Positions 51,286-60,986 of a stretch of DNA of 60,991 nt are shown here, in pieces (within the stretch, counting starts at the first letter, position 1; each line of letters opens with the position of its first letter). The DNA comes from an uncultured Bacteroidota bacterium (lineage in GTDB: Bacteria; Bacteroidota; Bacteroidia; Chitinophagales; Chitinophagaceae): contig CAIRTW010000273.1 in the NCBI GenBank assembly GCA_903881585.1, forward strand, positions 1-60,991, written 5' to 3'. The notes beneath the pieces were generated by a model. The model was not told where the DNA came from. It saw only the letters and a program-made list of their open reading frames with translations, and did no database searches. The position numbers and the translations under genes are program-made.

Positions 51286-52035
51286 ATGTTCAGGCATAAA
51301 GGCAAGGCGCGCACATTTGAGCATAACTTCAGGTTAGCAACATTTTTGTCGTTTATTGCCGGGCTGGTGAATATTTGTGGTGTGCTCGCCCTCGGTGTGC
51401 TTACGACCAACGTAACCGGCCACTTTGCGTATTTTGCTGAGGGTATTGTTAAGGAGAAAGATCTGTCTGGTATTTATTTTCTGTTCTACATACTTGCTTT
51501 TTTGTTGGGTTCATTTGTCTCCAGCTTTCTTACTGAATACTTTACCAATAAGGGCAGTAACGCTCCGCACAATGCCGCGATGTTTGTAGAAATATTGTTA
51601 CTGTCTGTCCTTGGCGTTTGGGGCGATATATTTTTAGTGAATGGTGTTTCCATACCGCTGTTGGCGTGCATTCTGTTGTTTGCAATGGGCCTGCAAAATT
51701 CCCTGGTGAGTAAAATTTCAAATTCGGCTGTACGCACTACCCACCTTACCGGGTTGTTTACCGATCTCGGTATAGAATTATCACAACTGTTTTTCTATAA
51801 AGAAGAAGGGCAGCGCAAAAGGCTGCTGCGAAGTATAGGGTTGCGCGGCGGCATCATAGCGTTTTTCTTTTTGGGGTGCGTGGTGGGTGGCCTTTTGTTT
51901 GTAAAGATCAAATTCCGGATACTTATTCTGGCTGCCCTAACTCTGGTCATAGCACTTATTTATGATAACCTCCGGCTGGGCTATTATCGCATAAGGAAAC
52001 GCCTGAGTACCGGTGAAAATAAAAAGGGTGATTAG
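51286..52035 (+). CDS. DUF1275 (YoaK-like) membrane protein
   Basis: 249 residues, six membrane helices, DUF1275 family. Marks: LATFLSFIAGLVNICGVLAL, LTTNVTGHFAYFAEG, LLLSVLGVWGDIFLVNGVS, AMGLQNSLVSKIS and TTHLTGLFTDLGIELSQLF. Function of the family is not established. Its last codons lie within the stem at 52026-52052. Confidence 0.9.
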   Translation: MFRHKGKARTFEHNFRLATFLSFIAGLVNICGVLALGVLTTNVTGHFAYFAEGIVKEKDLSGIYFLFYILAFLLGSFVSSFLTEYFTNKGSNAPHNAAMFVEILLLSVLGVWGDIFLVNGVSIPLLACILLFAMGLQNSLVSKISNSAVRTTHLTGLFTDLGIELSQLFFYKEEGQRKRLLRSIGLRGGIIAFFFLGCVVGGLLFVKIKFRILILAALTLVIALIYDNLRLGYYRIRKRLSTGENKKGD

Positions 52036-52052
52036 CCAAAAGCTAATCACCC
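52026..52052 (-). terminator. Hairpin terminator of the M16 peptidase gene
   Basis: GGGTGATTAGC (52026-52036) and GCTAATCACCC (52042-52052) around CAAAA. On the minus strand it is followed by a T run (A-rich 52017-52025). It covers the end of the DUF1275 coding sequence, so the two convergent genes share it. Confidence 0.8.
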
Positions 52053-52073
52053 AAACAATTCAAGTGTACATTA

Positions 52074-54793
52074 TTATTTAAAATCCCCGGCCTTCACAAA
52101 AGAGATCTTATCCTTCGAGAGGTACTTTTTTATAGCCGTATTGATCTGTGCAGTTGTCAGTTTTTGCAGCTTGTCGTCTATATCTTTGTCCCAGTACATG
52201 GTCCGGTTAATGTACAAATACCGGTTGAGCGTACTCGCTAATTGGCCATCATCAGTGCGGCTGTTTTCGCGGTATTGCAGGAAACCTTTTTTGCTTCTTT
52301 CAGCTCATTTTCATTAATCCCGTCTTTGAGCAACTTTGCCAGTTCTTCATTCCACGCTTTTTCAAGCCTCACTTTATTGTCGGGGTTATAAATAGCATAC
52401 GAGCCGAAACTGGAAGTTTCATCAATATCTCCCACTTCCATCCATGACCCTATGCCGTAACTTATCCCTTCTTTTTGCCTTATGCGCATGGCCAGGCGCG
52501 AGTTAAGGAAGCCCCCGCCAAAGATAAAGTCGGCCATAATCATCTCCGGGTAATCCGGATTATCGTCCTTCATTTTTATCATCGTCCCGCACATCATCAT
52601 GGCATTTTTCTTATCCGGTGTCTTTATTTCTTTATTCTGGGGCATTATGTCTGTAAACTTTTCTGGTACCCGCACATAGGCCTTGGAGGCCGTCCAGTTG
52701 CCAAGTATCTTGTCCAGTTTATTCTTCACAACTGCATCGTCAAAATCTCCCACAAATGTGGCAGTGGCATTGGTCCCGTTATAGAAATCATTGTAGAAAT
52801 TTCTCACGTCTTTAATAGTCGTATTTTTTATTCCATCTTCCTCTTCGTCCACGGTCATTTGATAAGAGATATTTCCTTTTGGTTTGGGATACATAATGCG
52901 ATAGAATTCCTTGGAAGCAATACTTTGAGGCTCCGATCGCTCCTGTTCCAGCGAACTGGTATTTTCATTTTTAAGGGTGTTTAACTCATCTTCTGAGAAG
53001 GATGGTTCGCGCAGTATTTCATATACGATGTCAAGGGCTGCAGATAAATTCTGTCGTGTTGATTTGAGTGTGACAGAAACCCTTTGCTGGTAGCCAAATA
53101 CATAAATGCTGGACGACAGTTTATCCAGAGCCTCATTTATCTGTGCCATCGTTTTGTTCTTAGTGCCGCGTTTCAGCATACTTGCTGTGAGGGATGCGAT
53201 AGATGCTTTGTTTTCCAGGTCCTGCTCATTGCCAAGGCGAAAAGTAATGGTTGCTTCTACGGTATTTCCCCTCGTAGTCTTTACCAGCAGCGCATATTTT
53301 GCTCCGCCGGGTACAGTGCCCCTCGTTGTCCGTTTTTCAATGTTGGCAGGTGATGCGTCAAATGCCTCCGCTTTCGCCAGCGCTTCCTGTCCCTTGTAGT
53401 TTTTTACCAGGGCAGTTACATCCGGTGGTGTGGGTGGCGTTACGCGCACCGCATCTGTTGTCGGTATAAACTCACCTACCGTCCTGTTCGATGTGATCAG
53501 GTATTTCTTGATGATGCGGTTTACATCATCAGGCGTAACATTTTTCAGAATATCGCGATACAGGAATGCCAGGCGCCAGTCACCCTGCGCTATGTATTCG
53601 CTTAGTGTAAGGCCTATATATTCGGTATTACGGTAGGTCTCGTCAAAATCTTTCATTATTTTACTCTTCGAGCGTTCCACTTCTTCGGCTGTGACTGGCT
53701 TTGTGCTTAGCTCATCTATGGTATTGAACATCGCATCTTTCGCTTTATCCAGCGATTTGTCTTTAAGCACATCTGCATAGATGAACAGGAAGCCGGGGTC
53801 TTTCATTCCTGCATCCCAGCTCCATACTGTGGAGGCCTTTTCTGTTTTTACCATGTTTTGGTACAGGCGGCCATTTGGCTGGTTGGTAAGTACCTCGTTC
53901 AGTATGTCAAAGGCAGGGTAGTCATGGTCTGAGCCGGCAACTATGTGGTAGGCCACAGCTACACCCTGCACATCGCCCACGCGGTTCAGCGTCACACTGC
54001 GCTCACCATCTTGCGCAGGTTCTACAGTATACGTCGGGTCTATAACGCGCGCAGGGCGCGCTATACCCGCAAAATATTTCTCCACGAGTGCCAGTGTCTT
54101 TTGCTCGTCTATTTTACCGGCTACCAGCAATACTGCATTGTCGGGCTGATAATATTTTTTATAGAAGGCCTGCAGATTTTTTATCGGCACCTTTTCTATA
54201 TCCTCTTTAGATCCAATAGTGGACTTTCCATAATTATGCCATAGGTATGCAGTAGAAAGCACACGCTCCATCAGTACATTGGAAGGCCGGTTCTCACCCG
54301 ATTCAAATTCATTCCTCACTACGCTGAATTCACTCTTCAGGTCTGAGTCGGCAATAAATGAGTTCACCATCCTGTCCGATTCCAGGCTCAATCCCCAATT
54401 CAGGTTTTCATCGGTTGCCGAGAATGTTTCGAAATAATTGGTACGGTCATAAGAAGTCGTTCCGTTCGGGTTGGCGCCATGTGCGGTCAGCTCAGCCGGT
54501 ACGTGGCGATGGTTCTTTGATCCCTTGAACATCATATGCTCCAGAAGGTGTGCCATGCCGGTCTCTCCGTATCCCTCCATGCGCGATCCGACGAGATAGG
54601 TAATATTAACCGTGATCGTTGGCTTCGATGGGTCCGGGAAGAGCAGCACCTTCAGACCGTTGGGCAATTGGTACTCCGTGATTCCTTCTACCGAGGTGTT
54701 TTTTACGGCTTTTTTTGCCTGGGCTTGTGCGTTGTAACCTGTGTGCATCATTGCGGGCAGCAATAGCAGGGCCAGGCGTTTTTTCAGTTGCAT
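52074..54793 (-). CDS. M16 (insulinase-family) peptidase with a -1 frameshift near the 3' end
   Basis: Zinc peptidase with two M16 halves, 906 residues if the shift is read through. Signal peptide MQLKKRLALLLLPAMMHTGY from ATG 54793; the zinc motif HLLEH with downstream NEFESGENRP; the second half (SYGIGSWMEVGDIDETSSFG) is the inactive-type partner domain. In the zero frame translation stops at 52238 after EAKKVSCN. In the -1 frame from 52286 the protein continues GFLQYRENSRTDDGQLAS to a normal stop at 52074-52076, as in homologues. The junction sits on A AAA AAG G in the zero frame, the classic -1 slippery heptamer. The alternatives are a lost A in a homopolymer (mutation or base-call error) or programmed frameshifting. 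Confidence 0.85.
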
Positions 54794-55028
54794 AAAGATC
54801 GTTTTGTGTGAGTATAAGCATATAAAACTAGCAAAATATTTAAGTCGCAATATTTTATTCTAACATTTTTTAGCCTTAACTGCTGAAAGTCAGGTGCAGT
54901 TTTATACTGGAGTACAAGTCATGAGCTACACGGGAAGGCGGAGGCTCTCTCATACAATGTCTATATTTGCCAACCTTAATTGCAAAACAATCCCAATTTC
55001 CAATTCCTCAGGACTAATTCCGCAAAAA

Positions 55029-56249
55029 ATGAAAATAGCGATCATAGGAGCCGGTGCAGCAGGCTGTTTTGCAGCAGCCAATATTCCTTACCGGCCCGGT
55101 ATTGAGGTTGCTGTGTATGAAAAAACAGGGAAGGGCCTGCAAAAGGTAATAGCATCCGGCGGTGGCAGGTGCAATGTGACCCACGAGTGTTTTGATATAC
55201 CGGAACTGATAACCCGTTATCCGCGTGGCAGGCAGCTTTTAAAAAAATCCCTCTACCGTTTCGGCCCGAAGCAGACTATTGACTGGTTTCAACAAAGAGG
55301 AGTGACATTGAAAACGGAAGACGATGGGCGCATATTTCCAATAACTGATGACTCGCAAACAATTATAGACTGCATCTGGCAGCAGATGATGACCAATAAA
55401 GTACAGGTATATTATCATAAGTCGGTTGCGAAAATCGAAAAGTCCCCGTCTGGTGGGTGGGTATTACATTTTGCCGATACATCGGTAGTAAGTGCAGACG
55501 TAATATTGATCGCCGCTGGGGGATTTCCTAAACCGGAGCAATATAACTGGCTAAAGGCATTGGGGCACACCATTCAATCTCCCGTTCCGTCCTTATTCAC
55601 CTTCAATATGCCAAAACACCCAATAACTGAATTGATGGGTGTAAGTGTGCCGGAGGTGACCATTAAGGTCTCCGGTACTAAAATTGTTCAGCGGGGAGCG
55701 CTGCTTATTACACACTGGGGCATGAGCGGCCCTGCGGTACTAAAGACCTCCGCCATCGCTGCTCGTGAGCTGGCCGACCGTAATTATGAATTCCAGGTAA
55801 TGATAAACTGGCTGAATGATGTAACAGACACAGATATTCGCGGGATATTCGCCGGCCTGCGCAGGGAACAGGGAAAGCAATTAGTGCAAAATAAAAATCC
55901 CTTCGAGCTGCCCCGCAGATTGTGGGAATACCTGCTCGCTCAATGCGGTATAAAAGAAGATGCCCGCTGGGGCGACCTTCCAGCCACCGGACAGAATAAA
56001 CTGATGGAGCACCTGATCCGCGATGCCTATTCTGTAAAAGGCAAAACTACCTTTAAAGAGGAGTTTGTGACCTGCGGGGGCATAACACTTTCAGAGATCG
56101 ATCCGCAAACTATGCAGAGCAGGATAGTGCCCGGCCTTTTTTTCGCGGGTGAAATACTCGATGCTGATGGTGTCACCGGCGGCTACAACTTCCAGCACGC
56201 CTGGAGCAGCGCGTGGATAGCGGCGCAAAGTATAATTTCCGATAAATAG
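55029..56249 (+). CDS. NAD(P)/FAD-dependent oxidoreductase (BaiN/HI0933 family)
   Basis: About 406 residues from ATG 55029, which opens MKIAIIGAGAAGCFAAAN, the FAD-binding GxGxxG. KVIASGGGRCNVTHE, VILIAAGGFPKP, LLITHWGMSGPAVLKTS and GEILDADGVTGGYNFQHAWSSAW are the family marks. BaiN is a bile-acid-converting flavoprotein in gut clostridia; most members have unknown substrates, so the name is only a family label. The open frame before 55029 is not conserved. Confidence 0.9.
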   Translation: MKIAIIGAGAAGCFAAANIPYRPGIEVAVYEKTGKGLQKVIASGGGRCNVTHECFDIPELITRYPRGRQLLKKSLYRFGPKQTIDWFQQRGVTLKTEDDGRIFPITDDSQTIIDCIWQQMMTNKVQVYYHKSVAKIEKSPSGGWVLHFADTSVVSADVILIAAGGFPKPEQYNWLKALGHTIQSPVPSLFTFNMPKHPITELMGVSVPEVTIKVSGTKIVQRGALLITHWGMSGPAVLKTSAIAARELADRNYEFQVMINWLNDVTDTDIRGIFAGLRREQGKQLVQNKNPFELPRRLWEYLLAQCGIKEDARWGDLPATGQNKLMEHLIRDAYSVKGKTTFKEEFVTCGGITLSEIDPQTMQSRIVPGLFFAGEILDADGVTGGYNFQHAWSSAWIAAQSIISDK

Positions 56250-56284
56250 TTTATGCTGAACCGAATTTATCAAACCATAGTGAT

Positions 56285-56917
56285 ATGCTTTCAACTCAAA
56301 ATTTGAATGATCTGCCAGGCTGCCGGGAGTTAAAATCAATTTGTAAGGCAATCTCTGTTTTGGACGCAATATTGTCGCCTGAATGGGATTATCGTTACTA
56401 TTCCTATAACTGTAAGTGGGGTGAAAGCGAAGAATTTTTTGAAATGCGTAACGGATGTGGCGATCACATGTTAATTCTGTTCAGCAATGATGGTTGTGTT
56501 ATTAATGGACTTAATCATGAATTATTGGAAACCGAAAAGAGTGATCTCACTTTTAACTTGCCGGACATTTTTCAAGGATTTATTTACGGGGAACCCGTAA
56601 CTTCAATAGGTACTTCATTTTGCTTGTGGAAAATAGAATCTCAAAAATGGCAGGTGGGTAAAATAGGAAACTATGAGGACGGATCGGCTGATATGCTGCA
56701 TATTTTTGACGGCATGCCCAATACATACGTAGAATGGGCTGAGGACTATTTTGAAGGTAGCTATAAAATTGGTGGGGTATCATTGGAAACAGTAGCTAAA
56801 ATTTATCGTGGAGAATGCTTGACAAGAGAACTCGTGTTATCAATTGTAGATTCGGTAGATGATTGGAACGAGTTAGGGAGAAACCTAAAAGAAATTAATT
56901 ACCAATATGATTTCTGA
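56285..56917 (+). CDS. Conserved-looking protein of unknown function
   Basis: 210 residues, acidic, no signal peptide. Patterns such as PEWDYRYYSYNCKWGESEEF, MRNGCGDHMLILFSNDGCVI and IFDGMPNTYVEWAEDYFEGS suggest a cytoplasmic alpha/beta protein like the small proteins found near polymorphic toxins, but I cannot name a family. Codon use is AT-rich relative to the genes beside it. It follows the flavoprotein by 35 bp and may be in the same transcript. Confidence 0.7.
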   Translation: MLSTQNLNDLPGCRELKSICKAISVLDAILSPEWDYRYYSYNCKWGESEEFFEMRNGCGDHMLILFSNDGCVINGLNHELLETEKSDLTFNLPDIFQGFIYGEPVTSIGTSFCLWKIESQKWQVGKIGNYEDGSADMLHIFDGMPNTYVEWAEDYFEGSYKIGGVSLETVAKIYRGECLTRELVLSIVDSVDDWNELGRNLKEINYQYDF

Positions 56918-56985
56918 ATAGTTCCATGATTGCCATTGTATGTCAGAGCTTTTTGCTTTTGAATTTTCACTTTTGAATTTGAACT

Positions 56986-57708
56986 ATGAACATCGCACTT
57001 ATAGGATACGGCAAAATGGGCCACGCTATTGAGCAGACTGCTTTGAAACGCGGGCACAACATTGTGCAGCGCATCACGTCTGCCAATAAGCATGAAATGA
57101 ACGATGCAAATCTGAAGCTTGCAGATGTAGCCATCGAATTCACTAACCCCGCTGCCGCAAAAGATAATGTACTGCAGTGTTTGCAGGCAGGGGTAAGTGT
57201 TGTGTGCGGCACTACCGGCTGGAATGACGGGCTGGTCGAAGCAGCGCGCATAGCGAAAGAAACAGGCCGCGCTTTCCTGCATGCTTCCAACTTCAGCGTC
57301 GGCGTAAACATTTTTTTTGAGGTCAATAAGCTGCTGGCTTCACTGATGAACGGCTGCACTGATTATAATGTTTCCATCGAAGAGACCCACCACACCCAGA
57401 AAAAAGACGCACCCAGCGGCACCGGCATTACCTTGGCCGAACAGATCATAAAAGAGCTAGGCCACAAAAATCACTGGACGTTAAATGATCTAAATGATGA
57501 AGACGGGATACCAATAATCGCCCATCGCGTAGAAAACGTGCCAGGCACCCATAAGGTCACTTATTCTTCTTCTATCGACGATATTGATATTATACATACT
57601 GCCCATAACCGGGAAGGGTTTGCACTCGGTGCGGTATTGGCGGCAGAATATATTAATGGAAAAACCGGTGTTTTCTCCATGAGAGACGTTTTGTTCGGCA
57701 ACAAATAA
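56986..57708 (+). CDS. dapB: 4-hydroxy-tetrahydrodipicolinate reductase
   Basis: 240 residues. Reduces the cyclic product of DapA to tetrahydrodipicolinate on the lysine and diaminopimelate path. Motifs: NIALIGYGKMGHAIEQ for the nucleotide, VCGTTGW, SNFSVGVNIFFEVNKLL and the catalytic EETHHTQKKDAPSGTGI. C-terminus FALGAVLAAEYINGKTGVFS is typical. About 70 bp separate it from the upstream gene. Confidence 0.97.
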   Translation: MNIALIGYGKMGHAIEQTALKRGHNIVQRITSANKHEMNDANLKLADVAIEFTNPAAAKDNVLQCLQAGVSVVCGTTGWNDGLVEAARIAKETGRAFLHASNFSVGVNIFFEVNKLLASLMNGCTDYNVSIEETHHTQKKDAPSGTGITLAEQIIKELGHKNHWTLNDLNDEDGIPIIAHRVENVPGTHKVTYSSSIDDIDIIHTAHNREGFALGAVLAAEYINGKTGVFSMRDVLFGNK

Positions 57709-57776
57709 TATTCATGTGCAATAGAAGGGACGGGAATGACATTTTTGATTAAATTTGAGAAACTTAAAATAATATC

Positions 57777-58178
57777 ATGAGATCAGCCTTTTTCTCTTTG
57801 CTCACGTTAGTGTTAGTATGTGCCCTTCATTCCTGCGACCGGATCGGTGACATTTCCGGTAAATCACAGGTAGTTAAAGACAGCCTGGTGAATCTTTTCC
57901 CAACCTGGCAGTCCGCAAAGATCATCATAGGTGATAACAATACAACCATGTCGGTTGTGATCGGAGACGCCACTTTTTATAAGGCGCCAGACAATGTAAA
58001 AAAAGAAAAGGCGCAGGAACTGGGGAAAATGGTATTACGTATATGCGGGAAAGATAATTTTCTTGAAAAGGGTTACATGGTTGTAACCGCGGACATAAGT
58101 AATATTTCGGCATCGCCGTCGGATGGGATCAGCGTTCCTATTGATTTTACCGCCTTGAAAAAAATGACGGAAAAATAG
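57777..58178 (+). CDS. Putative lipoprotein
   Basis: 133 residues. The first residues (MRSAFFSLLTLVLVCALHSC) form a lipoprotein signal with lipobox ALHSC. The mature part (QSAKIIIGDNNTTMSVVIGD, YKAPDNVKKEKAQELGKMVL) is alpha/beta and unrecognised. It follows dapB by 68 bp. Confidence 0.65.
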   Translation: MRSAFFSLLTLVLVCALHSCDRIGDISGKSQVVKDSLVNLFPTWQSAKIIIGDNNTTMSVVIGDATFYKAPDNVKKEKAQELGKMVLRICGKDNFLEKGYMVVTADISNISASPSDGISVPIDFTALKKMTEK

Positions 58179-58219
58179 AATGTCAATTTATTTTGAAAAA
58201 TACCCAAGATTGCTGTGCG

Positions 58220-58239
58220 TTTTTACGTCTATATAAGTA
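58220..58239 (+). repeat. 20-bp repeat shared with 16312-16331
   Basis: TTTTTACGTCTATATAAGTA, one base different from the copy at 16312-16331. It begins 41 bp after the stop codon of the lipoprotein gene. The remainder of 58179-58434 shows no gene. Confidence 0.4.
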
Positions 58240-58434
58240 ATTCGGTATTGCTATCAGGAGTTGTTTCCGGTTTATGTAATAAAACCATATTGCATAATCA
58301 AACAAATTATATATTGATTGTCATTCCGGCTGTTAGAAAGTTAGGTTGAATTGATTAAATTTGCCAACTTTAGCTTTTTAAAATTGCTACGTGCGGCTAA
58401 TGGCCGTGATAATAAAAAATAAAAAACAGATAAC

Positions 58435-60792
58435 ATGAGAAAAAGTTTTTACCTACAAGGCTTGCTTGCATTTTGCTTCGTTCTTTTTTCTGCTGCAGCC
58501 AGGGCCACACCTGTCGATACGCTTGTGATCATCAGCAACCCTGTTAACGATACGGTTTTTGCGGGCTTCACTGCGCACTTTTCTGTTAGCGCCATTGATA
58601 CGCCTTCTCACCTGGCCAAGACATATAACTGGCAGTTTTCTAATGATGGTGGGACTACCTGGAACGATTATTCGGTATCAGACCCCGTTACAGACACATT
58701 TTCTACTATTTCGTTTACTGTGAATATTGGATCTCCCGCGGGTACTACATGGTATCGGTGTGTAGTATCCAATGATGACGGAAATGATACTTCTGCGGCT
58801 GCGGCGCTCGTTGTTCTTGCCGGCGACCCTCCGGTGATCACTTCAAATCCGCATGACACAACAATTTGTATTTCCGCCACATCGGCACATTTTTCCGTAT
58901 CAGTTGACACTCCGGTATCAATGCCCGCGTTGTCTTATACCTGGTTTGAGTCTCCCGATGGGATAACCTTTGATTCAGTAGTAAGCGCTGATTTCGACCT
59001 TGCAGATTTGTCGGGTTTAAACTCAGCCACCCTGACAATGGCAAGCGGTTACTTGCTGCTTCATGATGGCTTCAGCTATGAAGTGGTAGTGGGCACAGAC
59101 AGTGGCATGGCATTGTCATCGCCAGCTACGCTGCATATTGACCTCCCAAATGCAGGAACAATAACAGGTCCAACTGCTGTATGTCTCGGTTCTACGATCA
59201 CACTGGCTTCCGATGTGCCCGGTGGCGTTTGGTCTAATTTCCATCATGCTATTGATACCGTTGACGCTACTGGTGATGTGTATGGCATAGCTCCGGGTCA
59301 GGACACTGTATTATATACAGACTCCAATGCCTGCGGTATTGTTAGCACTCAAGCCTACGTGCATGTAGACACATCCTTAAGCAGTCTTCCGATCTCTGGC
59401 CCGGATGCTACGTGTATAGGTCGCGTAATAGATCTTATGAATCCTAACCCGGGTGGTGTTTGGAGCTCAAGTGGCGTATATGCTTACGTTAATGCATCAG
59501 GCATGGTAGATGGTGTTTCATCTGGTTTTGAACTGATTCACTATACCCTTTCTAATGCCTGTAATACCGCCGATGCCATCTACGGTGTAGAAGTTGACGC
59601 GGTTATCCCGCCAGGTACTATTTCTGGCCCTTCCACGGTTTGTTCAGGTTCGTGGGTAAGCTTCACTTCTACAGGTGAAGATGGAACATGGCTCACCAGC
59701 AACTCGTCTATCGCAATTGTTGACGGTGATGGTAATGTAACCGGCGTATCAGATGGCGTAGCCATTATCTCTTATTATTATGCTAATGCATGTGGTGTAA
59801 GTGCGGCCACCGATACATTGTTCGTTTCGGCTCCTGCCAGTGAAATTGTTGGTCTTGATAGCGTAGGTGTTGGCTTTACCCGGCTCCTTACCGATAGTTC
59901 ATTCGGCGGTGCATGGATCAGTGCCAATCCTGCCATTGCTACAGTGGATAGTGCTTCAGGCCTGGTTACCGGCGTATCGGCTGGTACCGTTAGCGTGGCG
60001 TTTACAGTTACTAATACCTGTGGCACCAGTTCCGCATCAATATTAATGCACGTTGGTATTGCTGTTGCGGGTACTATTCACGGCGCTGATACAGTTTGTG
60101 TGGGACACTCTATTTTGCTTTCTGAAACTATTGGAGGAGGCGTTTGGTCAACACTTTCTGATACCGTTGCCTCTGTTAATGATACTGGCCTTGTAAAGGG
60201 TGTTGCACCGGGTACCGGACATATCACCTATACCGTGACCAACGGTTTCGGCCCGGCCTCTGTCGTTAAGTCAATGCTTGTTCGTGATAACCATGTCGAT
60301 AGCCTTCACATTCCAAACATCTTCGCATTGGGTGGCTCTTATACCTTCGCTGGATACCCAACTGGCGGTATATGGCACAGCAGCAACACTTCCGTTGGTA
60401 ATTTCATCGGCAGCCCCGGCTTCTTTGTTATCTATGGCCACGGTACTACAACGATTACTTATACTGTTACAACGCTTTGCGGCACAGCAGATACTACTTT
60501 TGTAATTGACCTGCCGGGCTTCAATGGTGTAAATGAGGTAAATAACAGCACTTCGATCCTCAATGTATATCCTAACCCATCAACTGGTGATTTCACTATC
60601 AACCTGGCTGCTGGTTTATCTGAGCAGGCCATTGTAACGGTTACAAATATAGTAGGCCAGAAAGTAAAAGAATTTACGATCAGCACTAACGTACCTGCAG
60701 AATTGTCTCTTGACCAGCCCGATGGTGTTTATTTCATAAGCACGGCAACATCTACCGGTAAGTATTCAGCTAAGATCACTATAGCCAGGTAA
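58435..60792 (+). CDS. Large secreted Ig-like repeat protein with T9SS sorting domain
   Basis: 785 residues. Signal peptide (SFYLQGLLAFCFVLFSAAARA), then two Ig-like domains at about 25-240 (TYNWQFSNDGGTTWNDYSV, WYRCVVSNDDGNDTSA), then about six BIG2-like repeats of 75-85 residues (GVWSNFHHAIDTVDATGDVY, VATVDSASGLVTGVSAGT, SVNDTGLVKGVAPGTGHITY). The end is a type A T9SS domain (ILNVYPNPSTGDFTINLAAG, VTNIVGQKVKEFTI, YFISTATSTGKYSAKITIAR). The repeats are like those of the protein at 35208-37724 but without a propeller. Probably a surface or gliding-related adhesin; no enzyme motif. A strong terminator follows. Confidence 0.9.
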   Translation: MRKSFYLQGLLAFCFVLFSAAARATPVDTLVIISNPVNDTVFAGFTAHFSVSAIDTPSHLAKTYNWQFSNDGGTTWNDYSVSDPVTDTFSTISFTVNIGSPAGTTWYRCVVSNDDGNDTSAAAALVVLAGDPPVITSNPHDTTICISATSAHFSVSVDTPVSMPALSYTWFESPDGITFDSVVSADFDLADLSGLNSATLTMASGYLLLHDGFSYEVVVGTDSGMALSSPATLHIDLPNAGTITGPTAVCLGSTITLASDVPGGVWSNFHHAIDTVDATGDVYGIAPGQDTVLYTDSNACGIVSTQAYVHVDTSLSSLPISGPDATCIGRVIDLMNPNPGGVWSSSGVYAYVNASGMVDGVSSGFELIHYTLSNACNTADAIYGVEVDAVIPPGTISGPSTVCSGSWVSFTSTGEDGTWLTSNSSIAIVDGDGNVTGVSDGVAIISYYYANACGVSAATDTLFVSAPASEIVGLDSVGVGFTRLLTDSSFGGAWISANPAIATVDSASGLVTGVSAGTVSVAFTVTNTCGTSSASILMHVGIAVAGTIHGADTVCVGHSILLSETIGGGVWSTLSDTVASVNDTGLVKGVAPGTGHITYTVTNGFGPASVVKSMLVRDNHVDSLHIPNIFALGGSYTFAGYPTGGIWHSSNTSVGNFIGSPGFFVIYGHGTTTITYTVTTLCGTADTTFVIDLPGFNGVNEVNNSTSILNVYPNPSTGDFTINLAAGLSEQAIVTVTNIVGQKVKEFTISTNVPAELSLDQPDGVYFISTATSTGKYSAKITIAR

Positions 60793-60814
60793 GATATTTT
60801 TGATGATAGTTATT

Positions 60815-60843
60815 AAAAGGGCCGGCTTTTCGCCGGCCCTTTT
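60815..60843 (+). terminator. Strong intrinsic terminator
   Basis: AAAAGGGCCGGC (60815-60826), loop TTTTC, GCCGGCCCTTTT (60832-60843). It works on both strands. It lies 23 bp after the stop codon of the T9SS protein. Confidence 0.92.
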
Positions 60844-60902
60844 ACATACCGCAAATGCGCTGCTAACCAGGGTCTGCTTAAAAAATAAAGGGTAATGCGA
60901 AA

Positions 60903-60986
60903 AACCCCGAAAGGGGTTAGGTTTGAATAGCCCCCGATGAAATCGGGGGAGAAATAGACAGAGAAAATGACAACCCCGGAGGGGTT
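60903..60986. repeat. Cluster of GC-rich hairpins at the right edge
   Basis: Three hairpins in a row: AACCCC with GGGGTT at 60903-60918; CCCCCGAT with ATCGGGGG at 60931-60949; and AACCCC with GGGGTT at 60972-60986. Such AACCCC/GGGGTT modules separated by CCCCCGAT are a type of interspersed repeat seen in Bacteroidota genomes. The cluster may continue beyond the window. Confidence 0.75.
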
